Below are positions 22,321 through 31,243 of a DNA stretch of 64,000 nucleotides, in pieces. A program made the translations under genes and the position numbers. The stretch spans positions 5,890,001-5,954,000 of the forward strand of contig CM082584.2 in the NCBI GenBank assembly GCA_040954595.2, in the 5' to 3' direction. The notes under the pieces were generated by a model. It ran no database searches and had not been told where the DNA came from. It saw only the letters and a program-made list of their open reading frames with translations. The first letter of the stretch is position 1. Each line of letters opens with the position of its first letter. The stretch is from Balanoglossus misakiensis (Eukaryota > Hemichordata).

Positions 22321-22819
22321 GGGCGACTGTATCAGATGCATCAACGAATCTCTAACTAAGTTCCATGTTTAACGTGTCTTGGCAAACTTGAATAGTACAA
22401 CAAACCAATCAGCAGGGAATAACCTGGTTGTAACTGGAGAGATGCTAAATGAACTTTTTGCTTACAACCCTTTAATCAGATGCAGTTTTTCCACTCTGGT
22501 CAGTTTATCATTATCGTTATGCATGTTGCAGTTACTTATTTAGGGTGTTATGATTTTTTTATTCGAAAAAAACATTTATATGTGACTAGAAGAACACAAA
22601 TTATAGTTTATTCTTTGGTCAGTGGTTGTGTCATGTACTTCCTGTATGTAGAGAGTGATACCTTGTTAAAAATTACCAAATTTTGCTATGTGTCTGTAAA
22701 ATGGGGTATTGCCATTGTGTAGTCGATTTAATTTTTATATTTTACCTGTGTTCTGATGACCTAAGTAAAACTATTGAATAATGTCAACCAATACACTTCT
22801 ATATTTCATTTTCTTTTCA

Positions 22820-23144
22820 GTTTCACATCCCACTCATCACCCATCACCCCAGCCAGCAACTCCATCAGTCAACAGTTCCATAAACACTAGTGCAGAACTA
22901 TCACCAGTGTCTAACACACCACCACAAACCCAACAGCCAGCATCACTAACCGTCACGCCACAGTCAACGGTCAGTAAGGAGGACCAGAAAAGTGCAAGAC
23001 GATGAAGAACTGAAACAAGACCTGGCAACCCTTAAGAAACTGCACCAAATGAAGAGATCAGGGGACCTTCACGACCCGATACTCAATTGTCCAATTCCAA
23101 AAAAACGGCGTCGTAATAAACCAGTTCCATCTAGTGGCCCTTAA
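22820..23144 (+). pseudogene. Pro/Ser/Thr-rich and basic exon remnants
   Basis: After an acceptor-like TTTTCAG (22820) comes a Ser/Thr/Pro/Gln-rich frame (SHPTHHPSPQPATPSVNSS) ending at 23005. An overlapping frame reads DDEELKQDLATLKKLHQMKR, then CPIPKKRRRNKPVPSSGP, and stops at 23144. The basic run resembles a nuclear localisation signal. These may be one protein with a frameshift; the family is unknown. Confidence 0.35.
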
Positions 23145-23192
23145 AAAAACAAAATCCAACAGAGTACAGCAGATGGATATCTGCGTCCCATT

Positions 23193-23638
23193 AGCACCAC
23201 CTAATTGGTGGCAATGATATCACACGTCATTATTGCCAGTTGGAACGTCACAACAATCCGTGTAGCGATGTTCTGGCGAAGTTTGATATGTTGCTGAGAG
23301 TTGCGAAACGCCACATTCCAGAAAATAGTGTTATTGTCGTGGGTCTCCTGCCACGTATGCCGGCTGACGCAGTCCGGTACACCAACAGACATCTGAAGCA
23401 GGCCACAGAGTCATTTGGCTTCACGTTTGTTGATCCACGGCCGGTGTTGTGCGAGTCGAAGTATGTGGTCAAACGAGGGATGTTTGTGGATGACCACATC
23501 CATCTCACTTTAATTTATTTGGGCAGGAGGCACTCGCTCATGCAATTTTGGGCGCTATCTGCAGAAGTGAAGCCGAGGTCACCTAGAGGAACCAGCCGAC
23601 AACGCGTCCACAAGTCTCCACCCCCGATGCCCAAATAA
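23193..23638 (+). pseudogene. SGNH/GDSL hydrolase domain, transposon-type
   Basis: The frame begins without a Met at HLIGGNDI, the SGNH block III (G-x-N-D). It runs through VIVVGLLPRMPADAVRYTN and FTFVDPRP to DDHIHLT, block V with the catalytic Asp-x-x-His. It stops at 23638. Block I (the Ser of GDS) was not found upstream in frame, so the domain is truncated. SGNH domains of this type are frequent in the ORF1 of some non-LTR retrotransposons and in other mobile-element proteins. Confidence 0.6.
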
Positions 23639-23994
23639 AACACAGCACCAAGGTCATGCAGCCATGCCAAACAGATGATCCAAAATCACTCATCAATGCT
23701 GCTCTTTGCAAGTTGAGAGCGGCAGCAACCTCGTTCTTACACGAGCCATATACCGGTACAGGCACTGTGTAGAAGTGCGGTGGTTCACACAAACGAGTCC
23801 TTTTCAGGACTACATAACAAACAGCCCGTCAGCAAAGCCCTGTTCTCTTACAGGACTTTGTGCAGAGACGAAGCCAGGAACACCTTGAAACTTTGGCAGT
23901 GGAATATTCCTTAGAATTCCTTGGCAATTAACCTGGAACATGGGCTGAATTTGCAGCAACAACACCACCAGCCATTAACCCAACCTAAATCCTG

Positions 23995-24090
23995 ATCTTG
24001 GCACCAGTCTACCCTGGTGTAAGTGTGGTCAGTGCCAGGATATGCCAACACAGCAGGAGAAGAAATTTATGCATCACAACCAGGGTTGTA
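23995..24090 (+). pseudogene. P2X7-type C-terminal cysteine domain fragment
   Basis: The frame LGTSLPWCKCGQCQDMPTQ and, shortly after, a further Cys matches the W-C-x-C-G-x-C-x-x-M-P-T pattern of the P2X7 intracellular ballast domain. This domain is widespread in invertebrate mobile-element proteins. No channel part is present, and adjacent frames are interrupted. Confidence 0.55.
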
Positions 24091-24129
24091 AAACCAACAC
24101 ATTTTTTCCCACCTGATTATGGACACAAA

Positions 24130-24848
24130 TGTTTTGGAGGTGGCCAGCAGACATAAACGTAACGCTGATCAGCCATTACCTGTGAAAGTCAAATATGCTG
24201 CACAGGTAACTACTGGTCATCTTTTGATATACCGGTACAGTCCCTCAACTAACACAGACAATTAAATAAATAAAATCTTGATAGCAATGCTTAATTATTG
24301 TTGAAAGAAAGCCACGTCCTATTTAAATGAAGTATCAAAACAGGTAATTTACCCATTCATTAATTCATTATCAGAAGTACAAATGTAACTTGTATTGTTT
24401 TATGTTTCAGGTTCTCAGTACAGCAGTTGCAAATGCCATTGAACTGTTTGCACCAAATGGGGGTTGTCAGCAGTTAGCACCAACAGTGGAATTTATTCGA
24501 ATGTTTGATAAATTCTTTGACTGCCTGAATGTAAGAAGCACGACTGAAGGCCACTTAAAACGAAAACCAGATCTATAAATCCGCATCGGTCTCCTGATGA
24601 TCCTAGACTGCAGGTTGGTATGGATTCTTGGTAAATTGTGATTTCATGTATTTTGGAGTATAAAGTCAGAATGCTGCATGTAAAAAAAATGCCATTTTCC
24701 CCCGTTCATGTTTACTTTAAAAACTTCTTCAATTTCAGTGGCTGATAAGCGTATTTCTTAATTATTGAGGGACTGAGTTGACACCAGAGAAGGCTTAAGT
24801 AAATCAGAAAAGAACAGGATGAAACTCTGGAAGGACGGTTTATGACAG
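24130..24848 (+). pseudogene. P-element / THAP9-like transposase remnant with introns
   Basis: Three exon-like blocks are visible: about 24130-24205 (LPVKVKYAAQ, then GTAACT), 24411-24613 (VLSTAVANAIELF, then TVEFIRMFDKFFDCLNVRS) and 24739-24848. The first junction is in phase. The order (K-x-x-x-AAQ-x-LS-x-x-VA-x-A, F-x-x-x-F-D-x-x-FD-x-LN-x-R, then PHRSPDDPRLQ in a shifted frame) matches the P-element transposase family that includes THAP9. Stops in the third block and a frameshift near 24575 mark it as dead. Confidence 0.6.
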
Positions 24849-25004
24849 GTAATGAACATCTAGTCAGATTTAATGGTATTTGAATCTTGACATACATTTT
24901 AAACTATTTTTCTTTGAATTCAAAGAACCCAACCAGACTAATCAATGCCTGCCCACATTTTTATATAATGCTAATTAAAAGTATTTTCTTTCTTTCAATA
25001 ACAG

Positions 25005-25212
25005 CAAACTTCTGGAAGTACAGGTTTTTCCATGTACAACATTTGCGGAATACACTGCGCATACATTTACCCCAAGGGAGGTTTGTAACATGGAACTGTT
25101 AATAATGAAATTACTAAATTTCAAATTAACAACAGTTCCAGTGACAACCTTCCTTGGGTGTATATGGGAATTGAATCCCTAAATAAAAAGGGAAACAAGA
25201 GAAGTTGCACAG
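25005..25212 (+). pseudogene. Cyclin-box-like exon fragment
   Basis: Between an acceptor (AACAG at 25004) and a donor (CACAG|GTAAGA) one frame reads KLLEVQVFPCTTFAEYTAHT, then TPREVCNMELLIMKLLNFKL, then FL. This follows the cyclin N-box pattern: K-x-x-E, F, Y-T, M-E-x-x-I-L-x-x-L-x-F-x-L, F-L. A TAA near 25170 ends the frame before the donor. It is probably a cyclin pseudogene exon or a fragment carried by a mobile element; the resemblance is moderate. Confidence 0.4.
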
Positions 25213-25219
25213 GTAAGAC

Positions 25220-26195
25220 ATTTGGATTGAAAACATTTAAGTCAGATGTGACAGATGATAAAAAAGAATAAAGTTAGTCAAAAGAAAACAAGCCATCTTG
25301 AAAAGTATACACACTTAATAATGTTTGTGTCAAAATAGTAAGATTTGTCTAATCTTGAACTTTGTAACCGTAGTGCTGCCACTAGTCCTTATTGTTTTTA
25401 GGCACCATCAACTAATTGGGGCAAATCTTACAGGAGCAAACGATAAGAAGGCCCTGGATGGGAACATTATTGAATACCCAATCATGTGGAAAATGGGAAA
25501 ATGGTGAAGTATCTCAGAAGAAACAGGATGACCTAATTAATACAGTTTTTCAGACAAATCCAAACTTCTGATGACCAGACATATCTTCATGTGGATAGCA
25601 GAAAGCTTTGTTTTGTTTACTTCCTTCACCTCAAGGGATTAGAAATTCAGATCAGCCGAATTCTTTATATGAAACCATACGAGAGATACAAAAGATACAA
25701 GACATTTCTCGACTATCATCAAGTTAGGTGTGAATTGCATTGGAATGTGTTTGAATGGCTATTAGAAATGTGTAACCATGGGTGATAGTTGTTGACTACG
25801 GAAAGAGACCTCTCTACCAAAGAAAAGTTGATTCCCCTTGATACCAACATTGATGAACAGTGCACTATAGATACTTGTGTAGCTGTGTATCCAATATGTG
25901 GAGGTAGTTGTGCATTCTGTACAACCCTTAGCAAGGGTGGCAGGAAGAAAAATACAAGGCGGGGCCAGTGGTGCAGGTTTGAGTAACCCAGAAGTTAAAT
26001 CCAAGAAACCCGAAGATAAGCTGCAGGTTTTACCAAACACTGACATGCTTTGTGCATATGCAAAATCCAAAGCTGGTAAGAAGTATCAGTGTGAATTGGA
26101 ACTTAATACAGAAAGATTTACTTCAACTACATCTCGGGAGTTTGAATGTCCCATATGTAAAGAGTATTTATCTATTTATGCGTACATTTTTTATA
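25220..26195 (+). other. Open frames of unknown nature
   Basis: Short plus-strand frames occur at 25325-25507, 25591-25785 and 25789-26200. The last ends with REFECPICKEYL, which looks like the first half of a RING-type finger but is cut off where the minisatellite begins. Nothing else was recognised. Confidence 0.25.
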
Positions 26196-26199
26196 GGTG

Positions 26200-27280
26200 A
26201 GCAATAAAATTACCCCCCCCCCCCCCCAATATTATTGACAAAAACATAACTGACTGGGGCAATGAATAAACAAGAGAGGTTTTGTACTGATCTGAGTGAC
26301 TAGGGTCTTGTGAGAAGAAAGTTGCCCAGAGTAAAATATTCCCAAGATCTCTCCAAAATGTACTAACCAATAAAATTACCCCCCCCCCCCCCCCCCGAAT
26401 TATTGACACAACAGTATACTGACTGGGGCAATGAATGAACAACAGAGGTGTTATACCTATGTGAATAGTAATGTGCCCAGAATACAATATTCCCAAGATA
26501 TTTCCATAATTGACAAAGCAATAAAATTACCCCCCCCCCCCAATATTATTGACAAAAACATAACTGACTGGGGCAATGAATAAACAAGAGAGGTTTTGTA
26601 CTGATCTGAGTGACTAGGGTCTTGTGAGAAGAAAGTTGCCCAGAGTAAAATATTCCCAAGATCTCTCCAAAATGTACTAACCAATAAAATTACCCCCCCC
26701 CCCCCCCCCCCCCCCGAATTATTGACACAACAGTATACTGACTGGGGCAATGAATGAACAACAGAGGTGTTATACCTATGTGAATAGTAATGTGCCCAGA
26801 GTACAATATTCCCAAGATATTTCCATAATTGACAAAGCAATAAAATTACCCCCCCCCCCCCCCAATATTATTGACAAAAACTGTATACTGACTGGGGCAA
26901 TGAATGAGCAAGAGAGGTCTTGTACTGATCTGAGTGACTAGGTTCTTGTGAGAAGAAAGGTGCCCAGATTAAAATATTCCCAAGAGCTTTGTGAAATTGA
27001 CTAAGCAATAAAATTACCCCCCCCCCCAATATTATTGACAAAAACTGTTAACTGACTGGGGCAATGAATAAACAAGAGAGGTTTTGTACTGATCTGAGTG
27101 ACTAAGTACTTTGAGCAGTAAGGTGCCCAGAGTTCAATATTCCCAAGATCTTTGCAAAATTGACTAAGCAATAACATTAACCAATCACTACTGTTAACTG
27201 ACTGGGGCATTGAATGAACAAGAGGTGCTGTACTGATCTAAATGACCGAGTGCCTGTGAGACGAAATGAGCCCAGAGCGT
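26200..27280 (+). repeat. Poly-C minisatellite array with alternating A/B units
   Basis: About seven units of 150-170 bp follow each other. Each begins with AATAAAATTA and a run of 8-22 C, then CTGACTGGGGCAATGAAT, ACAAGAGAGGT, GTACTGATCTGAGTGACT and AATATTCCCAAGATC. Two forms alternate: A (from 26202 and 26520) and B (from 26368 and 26686), so A-B is a roughly 320-bp higher-order unit repeated twice. Later units (26842, 27006, 27170) are A-like. The last is interrupted at 27280 by a DNA transposon. Confidence 0.9.
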
Positions 27281-27282
27281 AA

Positions 27283-28085
27283 GGGAGCATTCGTTTTTTA
27301 CAGGGAGGGGGGGGGGGGGGCCGGTGGAAATCAGGGGGGGGGTTTACTTTTACAAAACAGTTTTTAGGGGGGGGACAAATTTTATAATCAAGGGATTATT
27401 ATATAGGGACTGAAAGGGGGGACTTGAAAACTTTGACGGCTAAATATTTATTTTGAGTCCACAAAAATGCAGTTTCGCGTCCTTTATTTTACAAAATTTT
27501 CTAATGTGGGAGGGGGACACCCCCTCCCACACCCACCCCCTCCATTCATCAACACCTTTCAATCACTGACTGGTTTATCTAGTGTCCCAGGTCAGGGGAC
27601 TTGCCCCCACCCCATGATAACTTTGAGCGGCGACGTTAATTTGCTTTTGCTGGGTTCATTAAAATGCAGCTTTGAGCTCTGTATTTTATAAAATTTTCTT
27701 ATGTGGGAGGGGGACACCCCCTCCCAAACCCACCCCCTTCAATTCTCGGTTTACAATGTCTCCCAACACAGAATACAAATACTTAAAATATAAAAACAAT
27801 GTTCAGTAGACATGTAAATAAACAGACATAAATTGACAACAGAGAAAAAGATGCTGAAAAAAGACAAACTGAAAATAGTTGAAGCGCACATATGTGGTAT
27901 GTCGAACATACACCAATATCTGACAAAGTTTGATAAGTTAATCCGGTGGATAAACTTTTTTTTTTGGGGGGGGGGGGGGGGGGTCACATTTTAGAAAAGT
28001 AATTTCCAGGGGGGGTTGCCTTTTACATTTAGTCGGCGACTCAAATTCCACCGGCCCCCCCTCCCTGTAAAAAACGAATGCTCCC
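27283..28085. mobile_element. Non-autonomous DNA transposon, PIF/Harbinger-like
   Basis: Terminal inverted repeats of about 47 bp begin GGGAGCATTCGTTTTTTACA on the left and are mirrored at the right end, differing only in G-run length. TAA flanks both ends (27280-27282 and 28086-28088), the 3-bp TWA duplication typical of PIF/Harbinger. Removing the element restores a normal minisatellite unit. Inside are G-rich tracts and two copies (about 27466-27545 and 27660-27740) of a segment with a hairpin around GGAGGGGGACACCCCCTCC. There is no transposase. Confidence 0.8.
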
Positions 28086-28113
28086 TAAAATACCCAAGAT
28101 CTTTCTAAAATTG

Positions 28114-28876
28114 GGCTAGTTATACTTTGCGAAACAACGAAACAGCGAAACGAAACAGCGAAACGACGAAACCATTATTAAAATAGGGGCCAGTCATCAA
28201 GACGGTGGCGTATGATTTTTTTAAAAGTTTCCAAATAAGTTCCTGGTCTGCGGCCTGGTACTAGTGGTTGCGCGCCAAAAAAGAATCCCGCCCCAAAAGG
28301 TCAATGTACGAGTATATTCACAGGGCTAAGGATTAGTTGAAACAAAGCAGTAGTGTCCGTAAGCTTTCGAGGGTCAAACACTGATGGGGGGTAAGAGTAG
28401 TAGTTATATATAGAAACACATGTAACGCACACAACACAGTATCATTGTCGAAATTTCTTTATTATCTTAATTGCAATTCATGCCTCCCCGCCTTGTGGTA
28501 TTTAAGGAAATAGTGACAGTTGCTGCCGCATTTTGAGGTTTCGATCTTTTGTGGTTTCGTTGTGCGCGCGCGTATATTCACTGTGTATATGTAGCAGTTT
28601 GGCATGAATCGTTTGCGCGCACACGACGTCGACTCTACCACTACATAGTACCAGGCCGCAGACCAGGAACTGGCGACCCGCCGTTTGTTTCCAACGCCAA
28701 ATTTGATTCTAATGTTGAATTTCCGAGAAAACAATTTATCTGACCTGTAGTTTTCTTGGCTCGCTTACGTTTTAATTTGGAAACTTTTAAAAACATCATA
28801 CGCCACCGTCTTGATGACTGGCCCCTATTTTAATAATGGTTTCGTCGTTTCGCTGTTTCGCAAAGTATAACTAGCC
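28114..28876. mobile_element. Non-autonomous DNA transposon with long inverted repeats and 8-bp target duplication
   Basis: Both ends read GGCTAGTTATACTTTGCGAA inward, with inverted repeats continuing over roughly 110 bp; the left arm has about 20 extra bases of GAAAC-type subrepeats. A second inverted pair lies inside (about 28238-28270 and 28640-28672, core CCTGGTCTGCGGCCTGGTA). TAAAATTG is duplicated at 28106-28113 and 28877-28884. An 8-bp duplication fits hAT or P superfamilies; the ends do not look like classical hAT ends, so I do not decide. The element is 763 bp and has no transposase. Confidence 0.82.
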
Positions 28877-28884
28877 TAAAATTG

Positions 28885-29260
28885 TATCAGAAATATATCT
28901 CCCCCCCCCCCCATTACTGAAACAACCGTAACCTAACTCGTACGATAATGACTGATTAGTAGTGTGTCCAGAGCACACGATTTCCTAGATCATCACAAAA
29001 TTGCCGCAGAAATAGCTCTGCGTGGCAGGGCTGTGTTGTTACGGGAGAGTCGCCGTAACAACACAGCCCTGCCACGCAGAGCTACCGCAGAAATAAAGAA
29101 CACCCCTCCCCCACTGGCAAAACGTTTCCCGATTTGGACGGTGAATGAACAAGAGAGGTGTTGTACTGATCTGAGAGTGTCAGATCCCGTGAGGAGTACG
29201 GTGCCCAGAGTACAACATTCCCATGATCATTCCAATTTCCAAAATTGCGCAAATTTTCAC
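28885..29260 (+). repeat. Diverged continuation of the poly-C minisatellite
   Basis: Two older units continue the array after the inserted elements. One has its C-run at about 28900. The other has GGTGAATGAACAAGAGAGGT and GTACTGATCTGAGAG near 29140-29180 and CATTCCCATGATC near 29216. The array therefore once spanned about 26.2-29.3 kb before the insertions. Confidence 0.7.
29013..29084. repeat. Perfect 32-bp inverted repeat with 8-base loop
   Basis: The arms 29013-29044 and 29053-29084 are exact reverse complements (starting TAGCTCTGCGTGGCAGGG), separated by GAGAGTCG. The sequence CCGCAGAAAT is directly repeated at the borders (29004-29013 and 29085-29094). The structure would fold into a strong hairpin as DNA or RNA. 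Confidence 0.95.
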
Positions 29261-30760
29261 CCCCTCCTCCGACGGGCTGAGACTGACACGTGGACAGTCA
29301 TATATCGGGTGGAACGTCGTCTGTTTTCTTCTCAGCCCAATCTTAGCGGTCTAGTCCGGACAGTAACTTCAAATCTATCTTCCGAAGTGGAGTTTTTCGG
29401 CCAGTGTTTCCTTCAATTTTTCGCTCGCGGGACGCGTGTGCAGGTTTTCTTCCGAATGCTTCCACATGTGCCACTGAACTGTGCATTTGTTCTTGTATTT
29501 CACTCTTTGTTTGTCAAACGTATTACTGCGCGAATAAAATAACACAAATCAAAACTGGGCTCGACGACTGTTGGAAAGGGAGATGTATAGTATTTACTTT
29601 GTTTCTGCAAAATAATATCAAATGATGCGATGGTATAAAATAAAGTCAAATATTTGAAGGTATTATAAGTTATAAGTACTAGAATCGATTGAGTGCGGAA
29701 GTATACGAAGAAAAGACAAACCTGTGATGTGGCAAGGATTCATCGATTATGAACTGGAGGAGTGGCCGGTACGTCGGTTACGCACGCACACATACACACT
29801 GACGAAAATAGAGAGAATAGAATCTTAAGTATATGCAATGTACCACATAGGTACGTACGAGAAATAACATTTTAAACGCCTGTCATGATTTGATTTGATT
29901 CATATTCTGTAAGCAATATTCGGGTACATTTAATTGTCCCTCCATTTTGTCACCTTCATTTTTCGTGACGTAAAATGGCCATTCCCGTCGCGTCGCTGGC
30001 TGCGCTAGCGATATCGCCAGCAGACAAGGGAGCTGTCATTATTTACGGGCGGGGGAAGTATTGAAGACAAATTTGAATGCTTGAGGGGGGGGGGGGGGAG
30101 TTCTCAAAACGTGAAGATGAAGAAGGGCACTCATTTTTTGGAAATGTATGAAAGTATTTAACTGAAATATTTAGTAGTTTTCAGGTGGCACCGCACTCGG
30201 TGAAGAAAAAAATTGCTAATAAGTTTTTCCTAGTGATTCGTTTTGGGGTTATTTTTGCAGCCTAGCCAACTTATTCTTGTAACATTGGCTGGATTATCTG
30301 TTCAAAGTGGCCGGCCACAGGTTGGCGTCATGTAAGCTAATGAAGTGACATTAGCTCCAATGTAAACAGGGGAGCTGAGAGAAATAAAGGACATCAGTCT
30401 ACATGTACATGTGTACACAGATTTTATTCAAGCTAAGTTTTCTTTATTATTTTGTATATGTACATATTAAAAAGCAATTATGTACACATATACACTTATG
30501 TAATAAAAAACATACACATAGATAATATTCACAATAATCCTAAAAATGATCTAAGCCTCATGATTGTCCAACTGTATGGACCTGTAACAGAATACTACAT
30601 ACAAGCCAATCACTCACACATATCAGACATAACATAGTGTTATTACATTGAGGTAGAAGTACATTACTTTTTTAAAGTAACAATAACAAAATTGACAAAA
30701 CAATAACAATATTGAATGTGATTCATGGATACCTTAAAAATACTGTATATAAGAGACATG
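29261..30760. other. Stretch without a recognised gene
   Basis: Contains a poly-G run near 30084-30100 and two TTTATT motifs (about 30423 and 30441) that could serve as minus-strand polyadenylation signals for the TIR gene. An ATGGCC frame of 29 codons after TGACGTAA at about 29973 has no other support. Confidence 0.4.
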
Positions 30761-31076
30761 TACTACTGACATCAACAAATGTCCCATCAAAGTTTTTTTA
30801 TATAAATATAAGAATATAAATTTTCATATATACAATGTATTTTCTTTAATACATGTAGTAGAATAGTAGGACCATTGCTTAGATTGTTATAATTTATGAA
30901 TGTAGACAGTGATATGAAATACACACACTTTACAAATATACAGAGTTTTGGAAAAAAAATTAAAAAGTACCATTTGTCAACTCTTAAAATGCAACCAGTG
31001 TTTGTACCAGTTGCCATATCATTTTGTCACTGTACCAGTTGGATATTGACACCCATTGGTAGAACACTCATAGATT

Positions 31077-31130
31077 GAGTGAGTGAGTGAGTGAGTGAAT
31101 GAGTTGTGTTGAGTGAGTGAGTAAGTTATT
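31077..31130. repeat. GAGT tetranucleotide repeat
   Basis: A short run of GAGT units lies 3' of the TIR gene stop on the minus strand, so probably in its 3' UTR or just beyond it. Confidence 0.8.
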
Positions 31131-31243
31131 GATATCATGTAAAAATGTTGTCATGAACATTTCCCGTTTTACAGTACTACACAGTAGGCCCACTGAGCTG
31201 CAATGTGTGTTCGTAGCCACCATTTTCACTCAATAGGAAATTC

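Larger units (their letters stand above)
18643..22981 (+). repeat. 1.6-kb direct segmental duplication (two copies)
   Basis: Copy 1 is 18643-20276 and copy 2 is 21421-22981, in the same orientation and very similar throughout. They contain the BEN exon pair, the intron, the downstream non-coding DNA and the start of a further exon (after TTTCAG near 20072 and 22820). Copy 1 breaks off at 20279 into SWIM/YqaJ-type sequence, while copy 2 runs on into a basic exon (KKRRRNK) and the SGNH fragment. The 1.1 kb between them is other transposon debris. Confidence 0.88.

Noticed and set aside
26191-26840. Minus-strand frames with poly-glycine
   Set aside because: They come from the poly-C runs of the minisatellite and repeat with its period.
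28964-29542. A 192-codon plus-strand frame
   Set aside because: It runs through the perfect hairpin and a minisatellite unit and shows no domain; chance opening.
29973-30062. ATGGCCATTCCCGTCGCGTC opening a 29-codon frame after TGACGTAA
   Set aside because: Too short, no splice donor or downstream exon found, no similarity seen.
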